Shown here: positions 1-9,363 of the stretch, piece by piece
Layout: each line of letters starts with the position of its first letter
Numbering within the stretch: the stretch's first letter is position 1
Assembly (NCBI GenBank): GCA_004332195.1
Contig: SJBG01000009.1
Coordinates: forward strand, 17,250 to 81,249
Reading direction: 5' to 3'
Length of the DNA: 64,000 nt
Source of the DNA: Desulfobulbaceae bacterium
GTDB lineage: Bacteria; Desulfobacterota; Desulfobulbia; Desulfobulbales; Desulfurivibrionaceae
Translations under genes and position numbers: made by a program
The notes under the pieces: model-generated
Databases searched by the model: none
The model's input: only the letters and a program-made list of their open reading frames with translations
What the model was told of the DNA's origin: nothing

Positions 1-1512
1 TTCCTGCAAGTCCTTGTGATGAATGCGGATCGAGCCGCCGCCGATTTCGGTGCCGTTGAGCACCAAGTCGTAGGCCCGGCTACGGATCTTGCCCGGGGCG
101 CGGTCCAACTGGGGCAGGTCTTCCTCGTTGGGAGCGGTGAAGGGGTGATGGACCGCAACGTAGCGTTTGGCCTCCTGGTCGTATTCCAGCAGCGGAAAAT
201 CAGTGATCCAGACAAAGGAAAAGTCATCCTTTGAGGTCAACTGGCGACGACGGGCCAGCTCCAGGCGTAGTTCGGCCAAGGCGTTGTGGACCACCGTCGG
301 CTGATCGGCGACAAAGAAGAGCAGGTCAGCGGGCTCGGCTTTGAGGGTCGCCATTATGGCCTGTCGTTCTTCCTCGGTGAAAAACTTGGCGATAGGTGAT
401 TGCCACTGGCCGTCTTGTTTGATCTTGACCCAGGCCAGTCCTTTGGCCCCGAATTCGCCGACATAAGCGGTAAGATCGTCGAGGTCCTTGCGGGAAAAAT
501 CCGCACAACCCTTGGCGTTGATGCTCTTGATCATCCCGCCTTTTTCCACCACCTCGCGGAAAACTTGGAGTTCGCAATTTCGTACCACTTCGGTCAACTC
601 CACCAGTTCCAGGCCGAAACGGGTGTCGGGATGATCGTTGCCGAAACGGCTTATGGTCTCGGCATAGGTTATGCGGGGGAAGGGCGGCGACAAATCCCGC
701 CCGAGGGTGGCGGTAAAAAGGGCCTTCATCATGCCCTCGGTGACCTCCATGACTGCTTCTTCGTCAATAAAAGAAAGCTCAAGATCGACCTGGGTGAACT
801 CCGGCTGGCGATCGGCCCGCAGGTCTTCATCGCGAAAACAGCGAACGATCTGGTAATAACGATCCATTCCCGCCACCATCAGCAACTGCTTAAAAAGCTG
901 GGGTGACTGAGGCAGGGCGAAGAACCGGCCGGGATTGACCCGGCTGGGAACCAGGTAGTCGCGAGCCCCTTCCGGGGTGGAACGGGTAAGAATCGGAGTT
1001 TCAATTTCGAGAAAATCCGCGGCGTTGAGATAGCCGCGAATAGTCTGACAGGCGGTGTGGCGCAGCAGCAGATGGTTGGCCATGGTCGGGCGACGCAGGT
1101 CGAGATAGCGGTATTTTAGTCGGAGGTTGTCGGAAATTTCCACCTCTTCGTCCAGGGGGAAGGGCGGGGTCCGGCTCTGGTTGAGAATCTGCAGCTGACC
1201 GACCATGACTTCGATTGCTCCGGTGGCCAGCTTGGGGTTGATCATTCCCGCTGGTCGAGCCTGAACTCGCCCCCGCAAAGCCAGCACCCATTCACTCCGC
1301 AGACGGTGGGCCTTGTCGTGAATTTCGGGGTTTATTTCCGGATTGAAAACCACCTGGGTAATTCCCCACCGGTCGCGGAGATCAATAAAGATAACCCCGC
1401 CATGGTCGCGGCGACGCAGCACCCAGCCCATCAGGGTGACTTCTTCGCCAATGTGGTTTTTGTTCAGAATATTACAATAATGGCTGCGTCGCAGGCTGCC
1501 CATGGATTCCAT
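1..1512 (-). CDS. aspS: Aspartyl-tRNA synthetase, 3' end outside window
   Basis: Charges tRNA-Asp (or Asp and Asn in non-discriminating forms) with aspartate in the cytoplasm. About 504 N-terminal residues are visible; bacterial AspRS is near 590, so class II motif 3 lies beyond the window edge. The protein opens with an OB-fold anticodon-binding domain. KYRYLDLRRP follows near residues 131-140 (motif 1 region), then FRDEDLRADRQPEF near 225 (motif 2), then the insertion domain of bacterial AspRS. I chose the ATG at 1512 because AAGGAG sits about 9 bases upstream; a second in-frame ATG lies three codons later. hisS is 39 bases upstream on the same strand, so the two are probably cotranscribed. 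Confidence 0.96.
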   Translation of the reverse strand, partial: MESMGSLRRSHYCNILNKNHIGEEVTLMGWVLRRRDHGGVIFIDLRDRWGITQVVFNPEINPEIHDKAHRLRSEWVLALRGRVQARPAGMINPKLATGAIEVMVGQLQILNQSRTPPFPLDEEVEISDNLRLKYRYLDLRRPTMANHLLLRHTACQTIRGYLNAADFLEIETPILTRSTPEGARDYLVPSRVNPGRFFALPQSPQLFKQLLMVAGMDRYYQIVRCFRDEDLRADRQPEFTQVDLELSFIDEEAVMEVTEGMMKALFTATLGRDLSPPFPRITYAETISRFGNDHPDTRFGLELVELTEVVRNCELQVFREVVEKGGMIKSINAKGCADFSRKDLDDLTAYVGEFGAKGLAWVKIKQDGQWQSPIAKFFTEEERQAIMATLKAEPADLLFFVADQPTVVHNALAELRLELARRRQLTSKDDFSFVWITDFPLLEYDQEAKRYVAVHHPFTAPNEEDLPQLDRAPGKIRSRAYDLVLNGTEIGGGSIRIHHKDLQE

Positions 1513-1551
1513 GGAACTCACTCCTTAATTTAGTGGCGTTGGGGTCAGATG

Positions 1552-2829
1552 TCAAAGGCCGGAGATCAGGGGGTCAGGGGTCGGAAGTTTATTGGCAAGT
1601 AGGGCGGCCAATTCATCATTCAGGGGAACCTGGCACTCTTCCTTGCTGGTCAGATCGCGCAATACCGCTTGGCCGGCATTTAGCTCGTTTGCCCCGATGA
1701 GCAGGACCAAGCGGGCCTTGAGCCGGTCGGCCTGTCTCATCTGGCTCTTTAGCCCCGGGGTCTGGAAGTTCATCAGGGCGCTCAGGCCGGCCAAGCGGCA
1801 CTGGTGGAGCAGGGTGAAACCGTATTCGGCGGCGGCCTCGCCCAGGCAGGCCAGAAAAAGGTCCGGGCCGGAAGCTGGCGCCATCGGTTGTTCTTGGAGC
1901 AGTAGAACCAGCCGTTCAATGCCCAAGGCAAAACCGATGCCCGGCAGATTTTGGCCGCCCAACCGGTGAACCAGGCTGTCGTAACGGCCCCCGGCCCCCA
2001 CCGCGCCTTGGGACCCTAAGGCATCGGTGATCAGCTCGAAGGTCGTGCGGGTGTAGTAGTCCAGGCCGCGAACCATAAAGGGGTTGAGGCGGTGGGGCGC
2101 CTGAAGGGTGTCCAGGTTGCGGCGCACCGTTGTCAGATGCTGCGCGCAGGGCGGACAAAGGGCGTCGAGAATGGCCGGGGCCTTGGCGTTCAAGGCTCGG
2201 CAGTTAGCGCTTTTGCAGTCCAGCACCCGCAGAGGATTGGCTGTGGCGCGGCGCCGGCAATCCTCGCAAAGCTGCTCTTGGTGGCCGGCGAAAAAATTCA
2301 CCAGCTTTTGCCGGTAAGCGGGGCGACAAGCGGGGCAGCCCAACGAGTTGAGCTGCAACTCAGCGGCCAGCCCCAACTCCACCAAAATTTGCCGGGCCAT
2401 GGCGATCACTTCGGCATCCAGCCGGGGATGATCGGAACCCAGGGCCTCGACGCTTAGCTGATGAAACTGACGCAAACGTCCCTTTTGGGGGCGCTCATGG
2501 CGAAACATCGGTCCGATGGTAAACAGACGACTTAATGGCCGACGCAGATGAAGAGCATGTTCGATAAAAGCTCGCAGCACCGGGGCGGTGCCCTCGGGCC
2601 GCATGGTCAGGGACTCACCATTGCGGTCATTGAAAGTGTACATCTCCTTTTCGACGATGTCGGTGGCCTCGCCGATGGAGCGGGCAAACAACCCGGTTCT
2701 TTCCAGAATAGGCACCTTGATTTCCTCGAAACCAAAACGCTGGAAAACATCGCGGGCCGTAGCCTCCACCCGTTGCCAAAGTGCGGCCTCGTCGGGGAGA
2801 ATATCCTTGAAGCCTTTCAGGGCTTGCAT
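1552..2829 (-). CDS. hisS: Histidyl-tRNA synthetase
   Basis: Class II synthetase that charges tRNA-His. At 425 residues it has normal length. Motif 2 is seen in FTIGPMFRHERPQKGR, the HisRS-specific segment in GLDYYTRTTFE, and motif 3 in GIGFALGIERLVLL. Two CxxC pairs (CPAC and CEDC) in the middle look like the zinc-type insertion found in many bacterial HisRS. The ATG at 2829 is preferred over an in-frame TTG at 2832 because AGGAAG lies 8 bases upstream of the ATG. aspS follows on the same strand. A MITE-like element (2909-3050) sits about 80 bases upstream of the start, in the likely promoter region. Confidence 0.97.
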   Translation of the reverse strand: MQALKGFKDILPDEAALWQRVEATARDVFQRFGFEEIKVPILERTGLFARSIGEATDIVEKEMYTFNDRNGESLTMRPEGTAPVLRAFIEHALHLRRPLSRLFTIGPMFRHERPQKGRLRQFHQLSVEALGSDHPRLDAEVIAMARQILVELGLAAELQLNSLGCPACRPAYRQKLVNFFAGHQEQLCEDCRRRATANPLRVLDCKSANCRALNAKAPAILDALCPPCAQHLTTVRRNLDTLQAPHRLNPFMVRGLDYYTRTTFELITDALGSQGAVGAGGRYDSLVHRLGGQNLPGIGFALGIERLVLLLQEQPMAPASGPDLFLACLGEAAAEYGFTLLHQCRLAGLSALMNFQTPGLKSQMRQADRLKARLVLLIGANELNAGQAVLRDLTSKEECQVPLNDELAALLANKLPTPDPLISGL

Positions 2830-2908
2830 CAAAGTAACTTCCTGATAATCAGCAACGCTGGTTCTAGGTTGGACTACTGTTCCGGGGCTAACTTAGCATT
2901 TCGATTTA

Positions 2909-3050
2909 GGCCGCCTTGAAAAATCAGCTATTTTGTTCGAGATCAAGGCCTGCGAAAAAAAATTACCGCAGGCATAAGGTTGATATTCCGAGGATAATTT
3001 TTTGAGCATAACGCAGAAATCGAGCGAAAGAGCAATTTTTCAAGGTGGCC
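2909..3050 (+). repeat. MITE-like element, copy 1
   Basis: A 142-bp non-coding element. The left end GGCCGCCTTGAAAAAT pairs with the right end ATTTTTCAAGGTGGCC. Flanking tetramers TTTA (2905-2908) and TCTA (3051-3054) look like a 4-bp target duplication with one change. The interior carries the family core, ATTCCGAGGATAATTTTTT followed by an AACGCAGAAAT block. It lies just upstream of hisS (minus strand) and may affect its transcription. No protein is encoded. Confidence 0.88.
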
Positions 3051-3172
3051 TCTAACCAAAAACATGATCTTCTAGCGCAATAGGTCGCAAAAGTCAATAA
3101 ATGTCCACCTGGCTGACGCGATTGCGCGACTGAAGGTTACGCCGTTGTCGGCACAGGCACTGGGCATCCGGA

Positions 3173-3201
3173 TTTGGGCCACCTTTTCAAGGTGGCCCAA
3201 A
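3173..3201. repeat. Perfect 13-bp palindrome resembling fused MITE ends
   Basis: TTTGGGCCACCTT, a 3-base loop and AAGGTGGCCCAAA form a perfect hairpin. The arms contain GGCCACCTT/AAGGTGGCC, the terminal sequence of the seven MITE-like elements, so this could be a collapsed copy with the interior deleted. The stop codon of the CoA-binding gene (3187-3189) lies in the loop. Neither strand has a strong U-run after the stem, so a simple terminator role is not clear. Confidence 0.6.
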
Positions 3202-3690
3202 AAGGGAGGCGTGCGCCAAGAGTTTGGCGTGGACTATTTTGATACATTGATCCATGATCACCGTCAACCCGGCGGCTTCGGCTTTGCGGGCCGCTTCATG
3301 ATTGATCACCCCCTCCTGCATCCAGACGGCTCGAGCGCCCACCGCAATGGCCTCCTCCACCACCGGCAAAACCTGGTCGGAGCGGCGGAAGACATCGACA
3401 ATATCGATACGGCCGATTTGTAGAGGACGACCTGGTTCCGAGGACTGTTCCGAAGCCTTCAAGGTTGCTAAGGACTGAGTGAGCGCCCGGGCGGCGCTGG
3501 TCAGGTTGGGGTAGCAAGGTAAGTCAAGAATTTCTTCTTGCCTGGGGTTGACCGGGATTACTTGATAGCCGTGGTCCAGCAGGTAGCGGGCCACCCGGTT
3601 GCTTGGTCGATCTTGCTTGGGTGAAAGACCAACCACGGCAATGGTTCGGGCGGCGCTTAAAAGCGTACGATAGTTGGTTAAATTTTCCAC
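3187..3690 (-). CDS. CoA-binding domain protein (YccU-like)
   Basis: A 167-residue Rossmann-fold protein of the CoA_binding_2 family. The N-terminal nucleotide-binding loop reads IAVVGLSPKQDRPSN, followed by GYQVIPVNPRQEEILD. The later block VWMQEGVINHEAARKAEAAG and the DQCIK motif are typical of YccU-like proteins. About 20 poorly conserved, Ser/Glu-rich residues (near 72-92) interrupt the usual fold between the second strand and IDIVDVFRRSD. The start is GTG at 3690 with GAGG 5 bases upstream. The cellular role of this family is not established. The stop codon lies in the loop of the palindrome at 3173-3201. Confidence 0.85.
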   Translation of the reverse strand: MENLTNYRTLLSAARTIAVVGLSPKQDRPSNRVARYLLDHGYQVIPVNPRQEEILDLPCYPNLTSAARALTQSLATLKASEQSSEPGRPLQIGRIDIVDVFRRSDQVLPVVEEAIAVGARAVWMQEGVINHEAARKAEAAGLTVIMDQCIKIVHAKLLAHASLFGPP

Positions 3691-3867
3691 CTAACCTCAC
3701 GATAAGTGATTAGAATTGAAAATAAGTAGCTGGAGTTGCGAAATGCAGTTTTTTTATTTAAGGGCGAAAAAAGCGGCAGACTCCATCAGGTTGATTTACG
3801 ATAAACTCCGTGGATCGCGGTTGTGCCGGTAGCGATTTGTGAATGTTTGTGGTTTAATCGTGAGAAA

Positions 3868-3959
3868 GGGGTCAAGCCCGCGGCATACGATTAACGCAGA
3901 ATCGCAGGTTGGGTTGGGCATACGTTGATTCGTTAATTGTGTACCGTGGGTTTGACCCC
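3868..3959. repeat. 92-bp imperfect inverted repeat, GGGGTCA...TGACCCC
   Basis: The left arm starts GGGGTCAAGCCCGCGG and the right arm ends CCGTGGGTTTGACCCC. Over 29 positions the arms match at 24, and all five differences are transitions. The loop is about 34 bases. The ends differ from the MITE-like family, so this is a separate hairpin element, single-copy in this window. No target duplication is obvious. Confidence 0.65.
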
Positions 3960-3992
3960 GATGGCACTTGTCGTCGATCCCCTTTTTATTGA

Positions 3993-4134
3993 GGCTATCT
4001 TGAAAAATTAGCTATTTTGTTCGAGTTCAAGACATGCGAAAAAAAATTACCGCAGGCATATAGTTGATATTCCGAGGATAATTTTTTGACCATAACGCAG
4101 AAATCTGGCGAAAGAGCAATTTTTCAAGGTGGCC
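3993..4134 (+). repeat. MITE-like element, copy 2
   Basis: A 142-bp copy of the same family. Its ends are GGCTATCTTGAAAAATT and ATTTTTCAAGGTGGCC. It is flanked by a perfect 4-bp duplication, TTGA at 3989-3992 and 4135-4138. It sits about 160 bases upstream of the CooT-like gene. Confidence 0.9.
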
Positions 4135-4295
4135 TTGAGCAAGATGCACGCCATGGGTCAATCTACCCCAGGTCCGATCTTGCCGCAAGATGGAATAAAA
4201 CAGGACACCAAGGGCGCGCTCGGAAATAGCTTCACATTTTGCGGTGAGGTGAAGCGCTTTTTCATTTGTTTCAAAATTGCGACAAGAGGTGAGAA

Positions 4296-4487
4296 ATGTG
4301 TCAGATGAGTGTACTGCTCAGTCGGCCGGAAGAAGAGGAGCTGGTGGCGGAAAACGCCTCCCTGCTGGAAGTCGAAGATGATGGCGTTAAAATCAGCGCC
4401 CTGTTCGAGGATCCCAGGATTGTTCACGGGGTGAAGGTGACTCGAATCGATTTTTTGGCCGGCAAAGTGTGGCTTGCGACTAACTGA
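4296..4487 (+). CDS. CooT family small nickel-binding protein
   Basis: A 63-residue protein with the family's MC start (Cys2), an acidic middle and the ending VTRIDFLAGKVWLA. CooT proteins are dimers that bind one Ni(II) at the interface through the N-terminal Met-Cys and serve in nickel handling, first known beside carbon monoxide dehydrogenase maturation genes. The start at 4296 has AGAGGTGAG just upstream. A His-rich-tailed gene follows after 14 bases and is probably cotranscribed. No CODH or hydrogenase gene is in view, so the client enzyme is unknown. Confidence 0.82.
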   Translation: MCQMSVLLSRPEEEELVAENASLLEVEDDGVKISALFEDPRIVHGVKVTRIDFLAGKVWLATN

Positions 4488-4501
4488 TTCTAAGGATAAT
4501 T

Positions 4502-4759
4502 ATGACGGAAAAACAAGTAGTGGAAAAACTGCGGATTCTTTTGCCACACTGGATTGAACATAATCGAGGACATGCCATCGAGTTTCGCCGCCAGATCGCC
4601 ATTGCCCGTAGCGAGAGCATGGATGAGGTGGCGACCCTCATCGACCGGGCCGCCGATATCATTGAAGATGCCGACCGCCGACTGGCGGAAGCCCTGGTTA
4701 AGGCGGGAAGTTCGGCCCACGATCATAGCCGCGGTGGTCATCACCATCACCACGATTAG
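4502..4759 (+). CDS. Small helical protein with His-rich C-terminal tail
   Basis: An 85-residue protein. The first 70 residues are helical and charged, with HWIEHNRGHAIEFRRQI near 16-32 and amphipathic helices after it. The last 12 residues hold seven histidines, ending GGHHHHHD. Such tails commonly bind nickel or cobalt in metallochaperones. It starts 14 bases after the CooT-like gene, with an AAGGAT-like site upstream. Taken together I infer a two-gene metal-handling unit. I do not recognise a named family. Confidence 0.75.
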   Translation: MTEKQVVEKLRILLPHWIEHNRGHAIEFRRQIAIARSESMDEVATLIDRAADIIEDADRRLAEALVKAGSSAHDHSRGGHHHHHD

Positions 4760-4831
4760 GTTTCGCGCTCGAAAAAAGGGAGCAGATCCTCTATATCAGA
4801 AGACAGGCAGCAAGAGACAGAAGACCGGGCA

Positions 4832-5482
4832 CTATTCCCCTGCCCTCAGCCAAGTATCAGGCTGGAATGGGGGTAGCTTGATGATTTCCATAAAGCTGTT
4901 GACGTGGTATTCGGCCGCAAGGGCGGGGTTTTTGAAGGCGATCAAGGGGATGCCGGCGCCGGTGGTATGCTCCCGATCAATCTGGGAGTCGCCGATATAA
5001 ATGGTGTGCTCCGGCCCCACCGCTAGAGTGCGCAGGATGCGCTCCAGGGCCTCGGGGTGGGGCTTGGGGTTGACCACGTCTTGAGCGGTCACCACCTGAT
5101 CGAAGCAGGCGGTCAACTTAAACACCTCAAGGACGAGGGGCATGGTGGTGGTTCGGTTGGTGGAGATTGCGGTTTTGCGCTGGGGCCGGAGATAGGCAAG
5201 AAACTCCAACAGGTCTGGCTCCATGTGCATATACTGCAAAAACGCGGTGTAATCCAGTTGGCGGCAATAATCTTTGACGGCGGCCAAGTCTGCGGGGTAA
5301 TTACGGAAGATATGACGGATGGAATCACCCGCATGGTGCGTATGGACGTAATCAAGCTCATCATGATCCATGGTCGGTCGTCCGAAACGAGCCAGGATAT
5401 GATTGTAGTATTCCTGGTTGGCTCGCCTGGAATCGAACATGACTCCGTCACAGTCGAAGACTACCAGCTTGATTTCGCTCAT
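4832..5482 (-). CDS. HAD-superfamily phosphatase (Gph-like)
   Basis: A 216-residue haloacid-dehalogenase hydrolase. Motif I is FDCDGVMFDS (nucleophile Asp10, acid Asp12), motif II contains the Thr/Ser of AISTNR, motif III is the Lys of NPKPHPEAL, and motif IV is YIGDSQIDREHT. A cap domain lies between motifs I and II, as in phosphoglycolate phosphatases. The substrate cannot be read from sequence. ATG 5482 has AAGGAA 4 bases upstream. It is divergent from nadB and convergent with the His-tailed gene. Confidence 0.86.
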   Translation of the reverse strand: MSEIKLVVFDCDGVMFDSRRANQEYYNHILARFGRPTMDHDELDYVHTHHAGDSIRHIFRNYPADLAAVKDYCRQLDYTAFLQYMHMEPDLLEFLAYLRPQRKTAISTNRTTTMPLVLEVFKLTACFDQVVTAQDVVNPKPHPEALERILRTLAVGPEHTIYIGDSQIDREHTTGAGIPLIAFKNPALAAEYHVNSFMEIIKLPPFQPDTWLRAGE

Positions 5483-5550
5483 TTTGTTCCTTGTTGATCG
5501 GCAATCGTAGACCCCTCGGAACAGGGGTTGGAGTTTAGGTCCTGACCTCG

Positions 5551-7277
<1,727 letters not shown>

Positions 7278-7281
<4 letters not shown>

Positions 7282-7361
7282 TTTACGGCTCAAGGCCGAT
7301 GAATCCGATTGAAGTGGAACAAAAAAAACTCGTCCACGGCTTGACAAAGAAAAAATCATAG
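7278..7361 (+). CDS. Possible 27-residue peptide overlapping the nadB stop
   Basis: A short ORF whose ATG overlaps the nadB stop as ATGA, with AAGGGGCGG upstream. It would encode 27 residues: MIYGSRPMNPIEVEQKK, then a basic ending TKKKS. The coupling geometry is right for a translated downstream ORF, but its length and lack of recognised relatives make it a weak call. The proposed dsrC promoter lies at its 3' end. Confidence 0.25.
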
Positions 7362-7369
7362 AGTAAAAG
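7341..7369 (+). promoter_or_regulatory. Probable sigma-70 promoter of dsrC
   Basis: TTGACA at 7341-7346, a 17-base A-rich spacer, and TAAAAG at 7364-7369. It lies about 80 bases upstream of dsrC. A perfect palindrome GTTTAT-T-ATAAAC (7399-7411) follows in the leader and could be an operator or a stem. Confidence 0.55.
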
Positions 7370-7448
7370 CAAAAAACCTGCATCGTAAGCAAACGGATGT
7401 TTATTATAAACCTTGAATCAAGCATTTTAGTCTAAGGAGGAACAAACG

Positions 7449-7769
7449 ATGGCCACAATCGAGCACAATGGAAAGGTTTTCAACGTGGATGAAGACGGCT
7501 TTCTGATCAAGGGGATGGAAGATTGGAACGAGGATTGGGTTGACTACGTCAGGGGTATCGAAGGCATTGATGAGATGACTGATGAACACCGGAAGATCAT
7601 TGGGATTCTCCAGGATTACTTCAAGAAAAACGGAATTGCCCCGATGGTTCGGATTCTCTCCAAGACCACTGGTTATCCACTCAAGCGAATCTACGAGCTG
7701 TTCCCCTCCGGTCCAGGCAAGGGAGCTTGTAAGATGGCTGGCTTGCCGAAACCCACCGGCTGCGTGTAA
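7449..7769 (+). CDS. dsrC: DsrC, sulfur-carrier partner of dissimilatory sulfite reductase
   Basis: A 106-residue protein of the DsrC/TusE family. The C-terminal arm GPGKGACKMAGLPKPTGCV keeps both conserved cysteines (Cys94 and penultimate Cys105), which marks true DsrC rather than TusE. In sulfite reduction DsrC carries sulfur from DsrAB as a trisulfide between these cysteines and is reduced by the DsrMKJOP membrane complex. The gene stands alone, as is common, with a perfect AAGGAGG 7 bases before the ATG, its own promoter and a strong terminator, all consistent with high expression. It is the best metabolic marker in the window. Confidence 0.96.
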   Translation: MATIEHNGKVFNVDEDGFLIKGMEDWNEDWVDYVRGIEGIDEMTDEHRKIIGILQDYFKKNGIAPMVRILSKTTGYPLKRIYELFPSGPGKGACKMAGLPKPTGCV

Positions 7770-7857
7770 GTTCCGGCTCGACCTGGTTTTCAGCTAGTTT
7801 CGTAGTAAGAGGCGTCTCTTGTTGCTTGGAAGTTTTAATTACTTGGAAGTTTTAAGA

Positions 7858-7895
7858 GGGAAGAGGGATAAAAAAAATCCTTCTTCCCTTTTTTT
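7858..7895 (+). terminator. Rho-independent terminator after dsrC
   Basis: GGGAAGAGGGAT and ATCCTTCTTCCC form a 12-bp stem with one G-T pair around an A-rich loop, followed by seven T residues. It is a textbook intrinsic terminator about 90 bases after the dsrC stop. Confidence 0.9.
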
Positions 7896-7940
7896 GTAGC
7901 GTCTCCTCCCCTGGTCTCGGCGGTTTTTCGCCGAAATCGG

Positions 7941-7970
7941 TTGACAATCGAGACATAATCTACCATACAG
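7941..7970 (+). promoter_or_regulatory. Probable promoter of tRNA-Met
   Basis: TTGACA at 7941-7946 and TACAGT at 7965-7970, spaced 18 bases, ending 15 bases before the mature tRNA 5' end. Confidence 0.55.
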
Positions 7971-7985
7971 TAGCGTCTTTCCTGC

Positions 7986-8062
7986 GGCGATGTAGCTCAG
8001 TTGGTTAGAGCATGCGGCTCATATCCGCAGAGTCCGGGGTTCAAGTCCCTGCATCGCCACCA
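7986..8062 (+). tRNA. tRNA-Met (CAU), elongator type
   Basis: A complete 77-base cloverleaf. The acceptor stem is GGCGATG with CATCGCC, then discriminator A and encoded CCA. The D-arm has GCTC/GAGC, the anticodon stem TGCGG/CCGCA encloses CTCATAT (anticodon CAT), and the T-arm has TTCAAGT. A paired first acceptor base and the D-arm type resemble elongator tRNA-Met rather than initiator. A lysidine-modified tRNA-Ile2 also carries CAU and cannot be fully excluded. Confidence 0.93.
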
Positions 8063-8580
8063 TAAAACAAATCCGGAGTGTTCCGGTAAGATATAAAACC
8101 CCGAGTCCGTCACTCTGACACTGATCTTTTCTTGCTCGGTGTCCATCTGCGTAAAGGGGAAAAGGGGTCGGAGTGGGCTCAAAACTCGCCCTTTTTGATG
8201 TGGAACACGTCCGGATTATCAAGCGTCTTGATATGTATGATATGACCGCAAATGATATAACTGTTGCCAAAGGGAACAGACTTCAGTAAAATAACGGATG
8301 AGGAACTGACTCGTATAGAGTTTCTTATTAACCGGAGACCCGGAAAATGTCCGGGCTGTAAAACACCGCTTGAAGTTGCTTCATCTCATAGTGCTGCACC
8401 TCGAGGTTGAATGTGGGACACGAAGTTCAACCTCTGTAAATTTTTCAGGCATTTTTCATCCCTCCTTATCTTTTGGATTGCTAACCAGTTGGCCCGTTTC
8501 CGAATTATCGACGCTGAAATGTGGAAATGTCAAGAGCAAATGATGTGGTCCGGTTTTTTTTAGTGGCGGCTAACAGGTTT
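8063..8580. other. Gene-free stretch with a possible decayed ORF
   Basis: No intact gene. On the plus strand around 8165-8290 one frame reads like coding sequence (SKLALFDVEHVRIIKRL...), stops at TAA 8288-8290, and then appears to continue in another frame (KITDEELTRIEFLINRR, then CPGCKTPLEV) to about 8410. This looks like a small frameshifted gene with a CxxC pair, but the family is not recognised. Confidence 0.35.
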
Positions 8581-9363
8581 TTATTTGTTGCGTTGTCGGC
8601 GCGGTGAGTGGTGCTGATTCCGGTGGGGGATCAGGGAGTGGGGTTTTTCTTGACCGTGGGCTTGCATTAGGGGCTCGTCTGCCATGATGACGGCCGGTTG
8701 GCCATCGGCGACGATCCGGCCTTGACCAAGCAACAGGACTCGGTCGCAGACCTCAAGAATTAGTTCCAGGTCGTGAGAGGCGATAAGGCTGGTTTTTTGC
8801 TTTCGATTTTGTTGGAGCAGGGAGATCAGCCGGCGACGGGAGCGGATATCGAGGCCGGTGCTGGGCTCGTCGTAGATCACCAGGGCCGGATGCATAGCCA
8901 AAGCCCCGGCAATGGCGACGATCCGTTTTTCTCCTTCGGAAAGATGATGTATCGGCCGTTGGGCTAAGGCCGCAGCCCCCACTGACTGCAGGGCCTCATT
9001 AACCCGGCTTGCGACATCTTGGGCGCTCAACCCCAGGTTTTGCGGGCCGAAGGCGACGTCTTCCCAGACCGAAGGGCAGAAAAGTTGATCATCTGGTTTT
9101 TGCAAGACCAAGGCGATTTCCGGGATAAAACTATTTTTGGTCAACTCTCGACCCCGAAAGCGGATTTGCCCGCGACTGGGCGGCAAAATGCCGCAAGTCA
9201 CCAAGAAAAGGGTGGTTTTACCCGCTCCGTTGGGCCCAATTAGTCCCACCCGTTCCCCGGCCTGGATTTGCAGGGTTAGCCCGGTAAGGATCCCCCGATC
9301 AGGCCCCCCCGGGGTGTCCGGGTAGGCGAAGCAAAGATCGTTGATTTCAAGCAGGGCGGTCAT
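8581..9363 (-). CDS. cbiO: Cobalt/nickel ECF transporter ATPase (CbiO-like)
   Basis: A 260-residue ABC ATPase that powers an energy-coupling-factor transporter. Walker A is GPNGAGKTT, the Q-loop LVLQKPDDQLFCPSVWEDVAFGPQN is characteristic of CbiO/EcfA proteins, the signature is LSEGEKR (in place of LSGGQ), Walker B is ALVIYDEPSTGLD, and the switch His is in IASHDLE. It overlaps cbiQ by 4 bases (ATGA), so translation is coupled. A His/Arg-rich tail of about 20 residues ends the protein. Confidence 0.93.
   Translation of the reverse strand: MTALLEINDLCFAYPDTPGGPDRGILTGLTLQIQAGERVGLIGPNGAGKTTLFLVTCGILPPSRGQIRFRGRELTKNSFIPEIALVLQKPDDQLFCPSVWEDVAFGPQNLGLSAQDVASRVNEALQSVGAAALAQRPIHHLSEGEKRIVAIAGALAMHPALVIYDEPSTGLDIRSRRRLISLLQQNRKQKTSLIASHDLELILEVCDRVLLLGQGRIVADGQPAVIMADEPLMQAHGQEKPHSLIPHRNQHHSPRRQRNK

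Larger units (their letters stand above)
3691..4295. other. Gene-free stretch with two hairpin elements
   Basis: Between the CoA-binding gene and the CooT-like gene I see no supported ORF. The stretch holds an imperfect inverted repeat (3868-3959) and the second MITE-like element (3993-4134). The last 150 bases should contain the promoter of the CooT-like gene, but I cannot point to a convincing -35/-10 pair. Confidence 0.6.

Noticed and set aside
4296..4759. Small gene pair as a toxin-antitoxin module
   Set aside because: The first protein matches the CooT nickel family and the second has a metal-binding His tail; neither resembles a toxin or antitoxin.
7986..8062. tRNA-Met as an integration site for a mobile island
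   Set aside because: I found no second copy of the tRNA 3' end in the window and no integrase beside it.
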